Of a stretch of DNA of 64,000 bases, positions 1 through 9,346 are shown one piece after another. Positions within the stretch are counted from its first letter, which is position 1; every line of letters starts with the position of its first letter. Under the pieces are notes generated by a model. That model saw nothing but the letters and a program-made list of their open reading frames with translations, did no database searches and was not told the DNA's origin. The stretch comes from Rana temporaria (lineage: Eukaryota; Chordata; Amphibia; Anura; Ranidae): contig NC_053489.1 of NCBI RefSeq assembly GCF_905171775.1, positions 334,028,089-334,092,088 on the forward strand. Reading direction: 5' to 3'. The translations under genes were made by a program, and so were the position numbers.

Positions 1-231
1 TTTAAACAAATGCTTAGATTGACATCATCCCATACAGCCATTTGATTGTATGGGATGATGTCAAAGGAAGGAATACTGGAAGAAGATGGGAACATTGACA
101 CCAAATCAATGGAGGGGATCATTCCAAGCAAAGCGTGCCATAATCTGCTAATGTGCTGTGCATTCTAGCTTAATATGACTAAAAGCTCTTGAGGGCCCAT
201 ATTTTTTTTTTTTCCAGAGGTTTAAGTCTGC
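1..231. other. Intronic sequence with a short perfect hairpin
   Basis: No coding signal was seen. Positions 19-35 and 48-64 are exact inverted complements (17 bp arms, 12-base loop), so a transcript of either strand could fold into a hairpin. The rest is AT-rich intron-like sequence. On the inferred gene model this lies in a tdrd7 intron that begins left of the window. Confidence 0.6.
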
Positions 232-235
232 TTAA

Positions 236-533
236 GCCTAGGTTCACATTGGAGTGATTTGTCATGTGATTTGAGAGATCAGATCGCATGACAAGTTGCA
301 GCCTATTGGAGGCAGTGGCACTGTTCTAATCTGTGCGACACCAATTTTGCGTCGCTGCACCGATTTGCAAAAGTAGTTCCTGCTCTACTTTTGCAGATTT
401 CAGGTGCGACTTCAATAGACACCTGTGTATGAAGCCACACAGATGTCTATCAAGTAGCACCTGAAATTGCGCTGACCTTGCTACTTTGATATTGCGCTAA
501 TTCAAGTGAAGTAGCATCAATGTGAATTGGGGC
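236..533. mobile_element. TTAA-flanked MITE
   Basis: A 298 bp element between TTAA at 232-235 and TTAA at 534-537. Its ends are inverted repeats (GCCTAGGTTCACATTG at the left, CAATGTGAATTGGGGC at the right). It has no coding capacity. TTAA duplications are known for the piggyBac and Kolobok superfamilies; which one mobilised this element cannot be told from the sequence. Confidence 0.75.
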
Positions 534-537
534 TTAA

Positions 538-859
538 AGTGGTTGTAAACACACATTGGCAAAAAAAAAAACACCTGCAAGACAAAGGCATAATGAGCTA
601 GTGTGCATAGCATACTAGCTCATTATTTAATACTCAGCTGAGATTGAAGCCCTCGTTGCGGTGTCCGACATCGCTCCCATTCGCACTGGAGCCGCTGGTA
701 ACGGCACACTCATTGAAGCAATGGCATGTACGGTGACATCGGCACATGCAAATATCTTCTAAACCATGCAGGTTTAGGAGATATCCTGGGCAGCTACAGG
801 TAAGCCTTAATTTGGGCTTACCAGTAGCAGAAATTGGTCTGTAAGGGTTTACAACCACT
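538..859. mobile_element. TTAA-flanked MITE of the AGTGGTTGTAAAC type
   Basis: A 322 bp element with inverted termini AGTGGTTGTAAAC and GTTTACAACCACT. It lies between TTAA at 534-537, shared with the preceding MITE, and TTAA at 860-863. Related copies appear near 14638, 34088 and 39467. It is non-coding; the open frame on its minus strand is a by-product of the repeat. Confidence 0.8.
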
Positions 860-1117
860 TTAAAGTGAGCAGCTTTCAACTGAATTTTTCATACAAACTA
901 TATAGTTGCTTATATCCAAGGTCTCTCTTGTTTCTATAGTTGCACTTCTCTTTCCATTTGTAGGACATCATTTTTAAGAATTGCCACCCAAATGCTTTCT
1001 AAAGGAGCAAAATGTATATTTTTTCTTTTTCTCTAAGTTATCTTGTTGAGATATTTTGCAGGGATTGGATTTCACTATATAGCTTATTAACAGAGTACAA
1101 TCAGTTCCAAACCCTAT
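860..1117. other. Intronic sequence, nothing recognised
   Basis: AT-rich sequence without a convincing ORF, RNA gene or terminal repeat. Confidence 0.5.
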
Positions 1118-1296
1118 GGGGTTGATTTACTAAAACTAGAGTGCAAAATATGGTGCAGCTCTGCATGGAAGCGAATTGGCTTCTAACCTTAGCTTGGTTA
1201 ATTAAGCTTTGACCAAAAAAAAAACCTGGAAGCTAATTGATTTCTATGCAGAGCTGCTCCAGATTTTCCACTCTCCCATTTTAGTAAATCAACCCT
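1118..1296. mobile_element. Short palindromic MITE
   Basis: The left part (GGTTGATTTACTAAAACTAG at about 1119) and the right part (ending TTTTAGTAAATCAACC at about 1296) are imperfect inverted complements. The similarity extends inward through the GCAGCTCTGCAT and GCAGAGCTGC segments, so nearly the whole 180 bp can fold. There is no coding capacity. No target duplication was clear. Confidence 0.65.
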
Positions 1297-1600
1297 GATG
1301 TAACTGAAAAACAAGTTGGAGCAATGGTTCCAGATATAAATGTTAAGCCCAGGTTCACACTGCTGTGGGTTTATCAAGTGAATTTTCGGAATTGTACCCA
1401 ACATAACTTGCAGCCTCCACCGCTTCAAGGAAAAATGCAATAAGAGATCCAATAATTATTGCATACTTCTCCACTGTAATATAGACGGAGGCAAAACCCA
1501 CTACAAGTCCACTCACTGGTCACTTAAAGTACAACTGCAGACAAAAGTCCCCCCCCCCCCCCCCGGTCATCTTCCAGGACTGCCTGTCACATTTGTATAA
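1297..1600. other. Intronic sequence with a C16 tract
   Basis: Nothing coding was seen. A run of 16 C residues occupies 1549-1564. The part just left of it looks like another decayed MITE end (CTTAAAGTACAACTGCAGAC), but no partner end was found. Confidence 0.5.
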
Positions 1601-2344
1601 AAGGACAGGTACTACGCATGGTCCCTCAGTTATTTATTTATTTTTTTCTCCGGTCAGACCGTATTACCAAGTTTTTTTTCTTCTTTTTATTTTTTTCCTG
1701 TCAGGCCTTCATGCTAGGGGGCAGGGGCCTCCTGGGATGCTAGGGACCCATTCTCCCCCTTTTTTTTTTTTTTTTTTTACTTTTAGCCCTTAAGGGCAGC
1801 TTTGGTTGGAGGCTGAACCCTGTCCCTGTATGATATTGTGCAGTGGCTTCCTTGCATATTGATTCAGTCTAAGGAAGCTGAGGGAGTGCTGAGGCCACTT
1901 CCAGTTCTGAATGATGCATTTCCGGTGGAAGTGATGTGGCGGGGACACCTGGCGGCATCTTGGGTAGGGCAGATGCCAGAATGGAGTCCCGGAGCTCTCC
2001 AGCGGGACAAAGGGGATGCGGATTGCCTGAGCATGCCAATCCACTCATGCCAGGCCAGGATCTACAGGGAGGATGTGGGCTGTGCTAGGCGGTCCCAGCC
2101 TGTTTAAGAACCCTGTGCTGATCGTTCCCTGCAGGACCTTATGGAGGTGGCTGCTGCAATAGAGGAGGATAAAGGGACTCGGTAGAATCCAAGCCCAAAG
2201 GTAGGACATTGATGGGTTTGCATCATCTTGTCCTTACCTGCCACTCAGTGGAGGGGGGCACTTGCGTGGGGTGTGCTGGTTTTCTGGTAAATTGTCAGGA
2301 GCAGACACTGGTGTGTTTTGTTTATTTCTCCTTCCTTATTCTTG
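1600..2344 (+). other. Probable 5' leader of DIRS-A
   Basis: This stretch is T-rich, then G-rich, and precedes the gag-like frame. Its general composition resembles the leaders of DIRS-C (12375-13230) and DIRS-E (55560-56570). No protein is supported; the short open frames here look accidental. The T18 tract near 1761-1778 is low complexity. Confidence 0.35.
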
Positions 2345-2735
2345 GGCCCCTTTCACACCTGCGGACCGTATGTCCGCTTTATCATCCATCCATTTGCGGA
2401 TGAAAAAAGGACATACATTGATCCCTATGAGATTGCGGGTGTCAGCGGATAAACATCCGCTGACACCCGATCTCATCCGCCTCCGCAATGATCCGATTCT
2501 GCAGACGGAAGAAAACCCTATTTTTCCATCTGCGGATCGGATGAACACGGACATACGGTCCGTGTTCATCCGATTTCCCCCCCCCAAGGGGAGAGCGGAG
2601 AAAAGACAGGGCGGTCCCTGCACAGTGTGCGGGGACCGCCCTGTCATCCGCCGGCTCAGCAGGGATCAACGGAGCGACCCCCCGCTAAGCATACGGAGGC
2701 GGATCATTACTGATCCGCCCCGTGTGAAAGGGGCC
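2345..2735. mobile_element. MITE with GGCCCCTTTCACAC termini
   Basis: The ends are inverted repeats: GGCCCCTTTCACAC at 2345 and GTGTGAAAGGGGCC ending at 2735. The interior is itself self-complementary around GGATCGG and GATCCGC motifs, which creates long but meaningless open frames on both strands. It sits in the leader of DIRS-A. No clean target duplication was found, so no superfamily is assigned. Confidence 0.7.
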
Positions 2736-2810
2736 TTAGTGTTTTTTTTTTACACTTGGCAGCTCTTAAATGGCTCCTTGTATCTTTTTGTGCCTACTTA
2801 GGGGAAGAGC

Positions 2811-3173
2811 CAGGAAGATAAAGATGAAGCAGGGCCTGCTGAAGTCCCTAAAAGGAGATGTGCCTCTTGTAAACATAAGTTGTCATCCCCATGGAAGAAA
2901 TCGTTATGTCAGGACTGCATAGACGCTTTCACCAAAAAAGAAACTTGTTCTGTGTTCAAGAAATTTTCTAGATACAATGAAGACAGAAATGGTTAAAACA
3001 TTTTGAAGCCTTTAAATCCTCTAAGGATTCAGGACATGCAGATACTGCTATACCCAGTACTTCTGGTTCTAGTGCAGCAATGCCGTTTCCCGTATCTACG
3101 AAGAGGGAGCAGTGGGTGCTGGAGGAGATGGAAGAAGGGTCCAGTGAGGAATCTAGCCCTGAACAGGGAGAAT
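2811..3173 (+). pseudogene. DIRS-A gag-like fragment with a zinc-ribbon motif
   Basis: The frame reads a Lys/Glu-rich start followed by CxxC (Cys-Ala-Ser-Cys near 2860) and a second CxxC (Cys-Gln-Asp-Cys near 2915), a zinc-ribbon arrangement seen in DIRS first ORFs. A stop follows near 2994, and an acidic Ser/Glu-rich stretch continues to 3173. A piggyBac MITE then interrupts it. The assignment to gag rests on position upstream of RT and on the motif, not on a full alignment. Confidence 0.5.
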
Positions 3174-3177
3174 TTAA

Positions 3178-4146
3178 CCACTTAAGGACCTTGCCTGTTT
3201 TTCAGATTTGGTATTTACAAGATTAAAACTTTTTTTTTTTTTTTGCTAGAAAATTACTTAAAACCCCCGAACATTATATATATTTTTTTCTAACACCCTA
3301 GAGAATAAAATGGCGGTCATTGCAATACTTTTTGTCACACTGTAAAAAGACAACAGTAAAGTTGGAACAATTTATTTATTTTTTTATTGTGAAAGATAAT
3401 GTTGCGCCGAGTAAAATGTGGAATGGCGTCAAACTTTTACCCTTAAAAATCTCGACAGGCGACGTTTAAAAAAAATGATATAGGTTGCATCTTTTGAGTT
3501 ACAGAGGAGGTCTAGGGCTATAATTATTGCTCTCATTCTAACGATCGCGGTGATACCTCACTTGTGTGGTTTAAACACTGTTTTCATATGCGGGCGCTAC
3601 TCGCGTATGCGTGCAAGCTCGTCAGGACGGGGCTTTAAAACATATTTTTTTTTTTTTTTCTTATTGATTTTTATTTATTTTATTAATTTTTACACACACA
3701 AAAAAAAATGGGTCACTTTTTTATTCCTATTACAAGGAATGTAAACAATCTCGGATCTCATATTTAGACAAAAATGCAAAAAAAATATAAAAAAATTGTC
3801 ATTTGAAAAAATGACAACAAGAAAATATGCCTTTAAGAAGCATGGGCGGAAGTGACGTTTTTGACGTCGCTTCCACCCTGGTATGCTATGGAGACTGGTG
3901 GGGGCCATCTTGCCCTCACTCGTATCCCAGCAGAGCAGGAGAGAGGACCCGATCGCCACTGCCGACGGCTCCGGTAAGCGGCGGGAGCCCTCTCCCGCCG
4001 CCGATAACGGTGATTTTGCTGCGAATCTGCCGCGGAGACCACCGTTATCGTTTAGAGGACCGCTCACTGAAAAGATGGATATCTCGGTTGTGGATATCCA
4101 TCTTTAAAGTACCGACGTATATGTACATGAGCGGTTCCTTAAGTGG
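3178..4146. mobile_element. piggyBac-type MITE inside DIRS-A gag
   Basis: A 969 bp element with exact TTAA duplications at 3174-3177 and 4147-4150. The termini are CCACTTAAGGAC and its near complement CCTTAAGTGG. There is no transposase. Both ends resemble those of the 9.2 kb piggyBac at 19676-28846, so it is probably an internal-deletion derivative mobilised in trans. Confidence 0.85.
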
Positions 4147-4431
4147 TTAAGGAAGAAAAGGGTAGCCCTAGAGCTGCACAATTAATCTTTAAAAAAATCG
4201 TGATCTGGATTCAACCCCCCTGACAATCTCCAATGCAGAGTTTGCCAATTCTTTCATATAACAAGTGGAGAGACTTTATCTGCTCACTCAGCTGTCAAAA
4301 GATCAAAGGGATAAACATTTTTGTGTGTGAAACATTGTAACTAACTTCCTTCTTGGATCAAACTTCTGTGTGTAAATGCAGCAAGTTTAACCACTTAAAG
4401 TCCAAATTTCTTTCTGACACTTGTTTCTTAA

Positions 4432-4904
4432 AGTGGAGGTTCACCCTAAAACAATTATATAACATTACATCCAGCTTACTAACGACATGTACAGTATGCT
4501 GGTATTTTACGCCGTACATACCGTTATATTTTTATTTCCCCTTCCGGGTTCCGATTCCCGCGGGCGCATAAGGCGCATCACCAGTTTTCCGTAAATTCCT
4601 GACCTGCGAGTCGGCTCTATACGGTGCCTGCGCCCGCCGTGTAGAGCTGACTGCGCAGGCACCGTATAGAGCCGACTCGCAGGTCGGCTATTTACGGAAA
4701 ACTGGTGACGCGCCTTTTACGCCATGGGAAGTTTTTCACCAGATGTCAATCATCTAACCTCTCAATAGGAACGCCCAGTCCCGCGGGAATCGGAAGCCGG
4801 GGGGAAAATAACAATGCAACGGTATGTAAAATACCAGCATACTGTACATGTCGTTAGTATGCTGGATGTAATGTTATATAATTGTTTTAGGGTCAACCTC
4901 CACT
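4432..4904. mobile_element. TTAA-flanked palindromic MITE inside the hAT element
   Basis: A 473 bp insertion bounded by TTAA at 4428-4431 and 4905-4908. Its long inverted ends start AGTGGAGGTTCACCCT and end AGGGTCAACCTCCACT; similarity continues for about 80 bp inward. It is non-coding. Confidence 0.85.
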
Positions 4905-4969
4905 TTAAGTAAAAATGTATAATTCTTGCTAGAAAATTACTTGGAACCCCCAAATATATATATAATATT

Positions 4970-4994
4970 TTGTGTGTGTGTGTGTATATATGTA

Positions 4995-5041
<47 letters not shown>
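4970..5041. repeat. (TG)n/(TA)n microsatellite
   Basis: Alternating TG repeats pass into TA repeats inside the hAT element. The threonine/histidine and valine/cysteine frames here are translation artefacts. Confidence 0.95.
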
Positions 5042-5274
5042 TTTTAGCAGAGACCCTAGGGAATAAAATGGCAATTGCTGCAATATTTTATGTCGCACTG
5101 TATTTGCACAGCAGTCTTTCAAATGCTATTTTTGGGGAAAAAATACACTTCAATTAATAACATTTTTGGGGTTTTAATGTGAAAGATGTTACGCCGTGAG
5201 AATCGTGATCTATCTTCTAAGCAAAAAAATTGTGATTCTCATTTTAGCTAGAATCGTGCAGCTCTAGGTAGTCG

Positions 5275-5385
5275 CATTCAGAAATTCTATTTTTCCTTCC
5301 GATGAGGAAAAAGTACACCTTGATAATACCATATTTGGATGACCTACTCTTATTCCCAAAATTGACAGCGGAATTGGAAAGGTCT
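5275..5385 (+). pseudogene. DIRS-A reverse transcriptase, catalytic YLDD segment
   Basis: The frame contains Tyr-Leu-Asp-Asp followed by Leu-Leu-Leu-Phe near 5332-5350, the metal-binding motif of the RT palm. It ends at the TTAA where a MITE inserted. The downstream part of the same domain resumes at 9347. It is inactive because it is split and truncated. Confidence 0.75.
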
Positions 5386-6280
5386 TTAACCACTTGCCGT
5401 CCTCCGCATGCAGATGTACGTCGACAACATGGCACGGGCAGGCATATTGGCGTACAAGTACGTCCCTTTAAACTTGCCGCCCAGCGGGTGTGCCTCGCGA
5501 GTGGGGCCTCGGGGTCACGGGAACTCTATGTTCCCAGGAGGCCCGCGATTGCGGTCGGCAAGGACAGAACAGGGGAATGCCTTTGTAAACAAGGCATTCC
5601 CCTATTCTGCTTAGTGAAACCATGATTCGGAACAGTCATCAGTGACGTGTCATGTGTAGCCACCCCCCCTAACAGTAAGAATCACTCACTAGTACTGACT
5701 TAACCCCTGCACCGCCATCTAGTGGTTAACCCCTTCACTGCCAGTGTCATTTTTACAGTAATCGGTGCATTTTTATAGCACTGATCGCTGTAAAAAAGAC
5801 AATGGTGAAAAGTGTCCGATGTGTCTGCCATAATGTCACAGTCGCAATAAAAAAATCACTGATCGCCGCCATAACTAGTAAAAAAAAAGCTACAACTTTT
5901 GCGCAAACCAATCAATAAACGCTTATTGCAATTTTTTTTTTAACCAAAAATATGTAGAATACGTATCGCACTAAACTGTAAACATTGTTTCTCTTATCGT
6001 CCATGGACGGACACAGCTCCTTAAGTCTTGACAAGTGGGTTATGTTCCCTGTTTACAGGAGAGGACTAGGCAGAAACATGTTAAATGGTAAATACATGTT
6101 ACATTAACAGAGTTGAACAGCCCCGCCCAGGGGGCGGTCCCTCCAGACATAACCCTCCTCACTGCAGCTTGCAGCCTCAGTTTCGTTCTGCCTAGCAAAG
6201 GAGATGGACGTATGGCTCCCTTTGGGCCCAGCGCCTTGAGGAGAAATTTTCTTTTATTTTCTTTTCTTTTAATTTAGCTG

Positions 6281-6680
6281 CGCTCCATCCGGGGGACTTT
6301 CTGGCGTCCTTGGACATAAGGACGCATACATGCTTGTTCAACTTTGCGCAAGTCATAGAGTTTTTCTGTGCCTCGCGATGGAGATGCCCACGGTCAGTTG
6401 TGGGCCTTCCTTTTGAACTGGTGCCAGCAGCCCGGCTAGCTCAGTCGGTGGAGCATGAGACTCTTAATCTCAGGGTCGTGGGTTCGTGTCCCACGTTGGG
6501 CGCCACCAATGATTTTCACCAAGGAGTTTTGCACTTATCCTATCCTTGTTGGGACAGCGAGGCTTTGCTGTCGTGGCTACTTAGACGACAGAGGTTGTGT
6601 CTGTGGCTTTTCGGACCCTCCGTGAATTCGGGTGGGTGTTAAACATTTGGAGTCGGCCCTGGTTCCGACTCAGTTTGGAT
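6281..6680 (+). pseudogene. DIRS-B reverse transcriptase remnant
   Basis: The DNA aligns by eye with the RT region of DIRS-C (15295-15640) and DIRS-E (58140-58490): CTCCATCCGGGGGACTTT and TTTTCACCAAGG are shared blocks. The frame is destroyed by base changes, deletions and the 76 bp tRNA insertion at 6430. No catalytic motif survives in frame. Confidence 0.7.
6430..6505 (+). tRNA. tRNA-Lys(CTT)-derived retro-insert including 3' CCA (pseudogene)
   Basis: Positions 6430-6502 form a complete 73-base cloverleaf: acceptor GCCCGGC pairs with GTTGGGC, the anticodon loop is CTCTTAA (anticodon CTT), and the T stem is GTGGG/CCCAC. Bases 6503-6505 are CCA. It is nearly identical to the vertebrate tRNA-Lys(CTT), but the normally invariant A58 of the T loop is T and A21 of the D loop is G, so box B is damaged and normal function is unlikely. 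DIRS-C and DIRS-E continue straight through the equivalent point, so this is an insertion of exactly 76 bp. Eukaryotic CCA is added after transcription, so the source was probably a mature tRNA copied to DNA. Confidence 0.85.
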
Positions 6681-6879
6681 TGCCTACGACTTCCGGACTC
6701 CTCGGTGGCAAAGGTAGCCTCCTCCGAGGCGGTAGAGTATGCCTAGTTCCACACTCGTGTTTTTTTCCAGAGGGAAATGCTGTCGAATCTCTGGTCTCTG
6801 AATCATCAGATTCAGGTACGCCACCTAGTCAGTGTCTCTCTGAATTGGTGGCTGGGATCCCTGACTTTTCGGTCTGGGA

Positions 6880-7390
6880 GGTGGTTTCTTCCCTTCTGTG
6901 GAGATTACAATGGCCGCCAACCTCTAGGGTTGTGAGGGCGTCTGGGGGGTCCGGTCGGCCCAGAGCCGCTGGACGTGAGTGGACCTACGACCACACAGGC
7001 CTATATGCGCTCAATCTCGGTAACTGCCCAAGCTCGGGCCTGGTTAGCACCTGGGTGGGAGTCCGCCTGGAAATACCAGGTGCCGTAGACCTTGTCTACC
7101 GTTACTTGCCCTAGTACTATGGGCGGTACTATGAGAGGCTATGCCTCTCCTCATGGTCGAGGGGGTTGCAAGGTCGTCCGATCTTGATTCAACCTAACAA
7201 CGCCACGCCGGTGGCTTCGGGCTACCATCAGGTATGCCGGCAGGCGGGCTACTGGAGTCGCCTGATGTTGAATCAGGACAACTGGTCTTGGTACATGGAG
7301 TCAACTCCCTGGCAGGAGGTGAGCCTCGCAGGGCATGGATCTCCTAGCCACTCGTCTCAGCCACAGGGGTATCAAGGTTAGTGGCCAGAT
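6880..7390 (+). pseudogene. DIRS-B RNase H region remnant
   Basis: This DNA is colinear with 15940-16400 of DIRS-C and 58830-59290 of DIRS-E. Recognisable blocks include CAACGCCACGCCGGTGGCTT (the Asp-Asn-Ala-Thr-Ala-Val-Ala motif of the DIRS RNase H, now broken) and GGCATGGATCTCCTAGCC. It holds multiple frameshifts. Confidence 0.6.
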
Positions 7391-7619
7391 CTAGCGATCT
7401 GGTACAGACGTGCAAGTTGCGCTGGTGGCCCTGTGGGGTCTGTCTCGGCGACTTTTATGCCTTTCCCCCATTGTAGTGGCTTCCCCACAGAGTGGAGGCT
7501 GAGGAATCCCGACGATTTTAATAGCTTCAGATCCTGGGTGCGCCGATTTCGGCCGCCTGGTAGCGGAGGTACCCTGGCGGTAGCCAGGGCAGGAGGTCCT
7601 CCTGTCTCGAGGTCCCATA

Positions 7620-8690
7620 CTTCCTCCTGTTGTACAGTCACTGACTTGCTCAACAGGGCTATTGGAAGCCAGACTTTAAGGGACCGGGGTCTGTCCGACC
7701 CGGTCACCTCAACAATGCTGAGTGCACGGTAGTCTTCTTTCGGTGAACCTACCGTTGTGTCTGGCGGACCTACATCTCTGGGTGCAAGGAGATGGAGTGA
7801 CGTCCACGGACGTACTCGGGGTCCATCGGCCTGCTGTTTTTACAGCTTGGTGGATCAAAAAATTAGCTTAGAGCACCGTTTGGGGGCAGATTTCAGCCTT
7901 GGCTGTGTTCTTTCAGTGGCCTTTCTGCGGCCGTTCCCTGGTGGGTACCTTTTTTTGTGGAGGGGGCTTATCCTATACCTTACCCCCCCCTTGGCCCATC
8001 TTTTCCCCCATGAGTTTTGACTCTGGCGCTCTCGGTTCTTAGGGAATCTTCCTTTTGGAAACATCAGAGAGATTTTCTCTTGACACTATCTCAGAAGTGG
8101 CCCCTTTAAGTGGCTTTACCTCTGTTAGAGGGGTTTCTGAATTGGCGCTCTTGTCTTGCAAGCCGCCATGTTTGATCCTTCATAGCCTTAGGTGGTGGTG
8201 CGTCCGCGACCTACCCTTCTTCCGAAGGTGGTTTCGGCTTTTTCGCCAGAATAAGGACATTGTTTCTCACATCTTTCTGTCCTCGGCCGCCGCATCCTAC
8301 GGAGGTTGCCTTTCATACTTTAGGCGGGGTACGTACTTTGCGGGTATACTAGCCTGCTACTGCTCAGTTTCGGAAGATCTGACTCTTTAGTGTCGGTGTC
8401 TGGTCCACAAAAGGGGACTGACAATCTCGTTGCCCACCATTTCTCGGTGGATCAGGTAGGCTGTCATACAGGCCTGTGTTCCTAAGGGGCGGGCCCCCCT
8501 TTTACGGTCCGACAACATGCGTCGGTCTCAGGTGTGCGAGGCGGCGACTTGGTCGTCCGTTCACAGCCTTTCCAGAATTTACATGGTTGCTGTGAGTGCA
8601 TCTTCTGATGTTTTTTTTTTTCGCCCGCTAGTGTTTGCAGGCGGCCGTTTGAAGTTGCATCTCCTCCGTTTGAGGAGCTCTGCTTGTTTT
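7620..8690 (+). pseudogene. DIRS-B tyrosine recombinase remnant
   Basis: Short stretches align with the recombinase frames of DIRS-C and DIRS-D: a Ser-Glu-Leu-type segment near 8130, Val-Cys-Glu-Ala-Ala-Thr-Trp-Ser near 8530, and a Ser-Ala-Ser-Ser-Asp tail near 8595. Frames change often and several blocks are deleted, so no active enzyme is possible. Confidence 0.65.
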
Positions 8691-8769
8691 GGGGTGAAGT
8701 TTAAAATTGGTTTTACTGATATATTTCCCACCCCTCGTTTTTTTGACACTGCTTGGGGACGTCCCACTT

Positions 8770-8885
8770 GTCAAGACTTAAGGAGCTGTGTCCGTCCATG
8801 GACGAAAAAAGAAAATAGGATTTTTTATACTCACCGTAAAATCCTTTTCTCTGACGTCCATGGACGGACACAGCTCCCACCCCTC
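8770..8885 (+). repeat. DIRS-B internal complementary region
   Basis: It contains the complement of the left end (TCCGTCCATGGACG) joined through AAAATAGGATTTTT to a complement of the right end (ACTCACCGTAAAATCC). This arrangement is the template that DIRS elements are thought to use when forming a circular intermediate. Confidence 0.75.
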
Positions 8886-9139
8886 CTTTTTAGGTTTGTA
8901 CTGCTTGTTACGAACTGAGGCTGCAAGCTGCAGTGAGGAGGGTTATGTCTGGAGGGACCGCCCCCTGGGCGGGGCTGTTCAACTCCTGTTAATGTAACAT
9001 GTATTTAACCATTTAACATGTTTCTGCCTAGTCCTCTCCTGTAAACAGGGAACATAACCCACTTGTCAAGACTTAAGGAGCTGTGTCCGTCCATGGACGT
9101 CAGAGAAAAGGATTTTACGGTGAGTACAAAAAATCCTAT
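8886..9139 (+). repeat. DIRS-B right inverted terminal repeat
   Basis: It is the reverse complement of 5993-6200: shared blocks include GAGGCTGCAAGCTGCAGTGA, the GC-rich CCGCCCCCTGGGCGGGGC, and TTTCTGCCTAGTCCTCTCC. It finishes in the GTGAGTACAAAAAATCC end sequence. Confidence 0.85.
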
Positions 9140-9346
9140 TTTTTTTTTTTTTACATTTTTTGGGGGGATATTTATTATAGCAAAAAGTTAAAAATAATGC
9201 TTTTTTTTTTTTTTTTTTTAAATTGTCGCTCTTCTTTTTTTCTTTTGGGAGCCACATCGCATGACCGCAATTGTCAGTTAAAGCGATACAGGGCCGAAGT
9301 GGCCTGGTCTTTGACCACCAAAATGGTTTGGGGCTGAAGCGGTTAA

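Larger units (their letters stand above)
4169..5266. mobile_element. hAT-type non-autonomous element (TAGAGCTGCAC family), copy 1
   Basis: The termini TAGAGCTGCAC and GTGCAGCTCTA are perfect inverted repeats. The flanking octamers GGTAGCCC (4161-4168) and GGTAGTCG (5267-5274) match at 6 of 8 positions, as expected for an aged 8 bp hAT duplication. The element is non-coding and was itself invaded at 4428. The same family recurs at 49349-53827. Confidence 0.8.
5989..9139 (+). mobile_element. DIRS-B: gag-less DIRS copy with inverted terminal repeats
   Basis: The left inverted terminal repeat (about 5993-6200) is matched by its complement at about 8885-9115, both beginning at GTCCATGGACGGACACAGCT. 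Between 8770 and 8885 lies the internal complementary region typical of DIRS, joining copies of both outer ends. The interior jumps from the 5' leader (about 6280) straight into the RT segment, so gag is missing. RT, RNase H and recombinase remnants are full of stops. It inserted into a piggyBac MITE without a target duplication. Confidence 0.85.
5390..9342. mobile_element. piggyBac-type MITE split by DIRS-B
   Basis: The left end follows TTAA at 5386-5389 (CCACTTGCCGTCC) and the right end precedes TTAA at 9343-9346 (GGGGCTGAAGCGG). The MITE halves are 5390-5988 and about 9140-9342. Between them lies DIRS-B. The internal sequence near 5760-5960 matches the other copies at 31275 and 42203, including the CGCAAACCAATCAATAAACG stretch. 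Confidence 0.85.

Noticed and set aside
2262..2801. 179-codon open frame and its minus-strand shadow
   Set aside because: Both lie in the foldback MITE 2345-2735 and have no domain.
3550..4150. Overlapping frames on both strands near 3690-4150
   Set aside because: They fall in a piggyBac MITE with a GC-rich palindromic core.
6430..6502. Functional tRNA-Lys gene
   Set aside because: The cloverleaf is complete, but A58 and A21 are changed, the CCA is present in DNA, and it interrupts a DIRS reverse transcriptase. It is a retro-insert.
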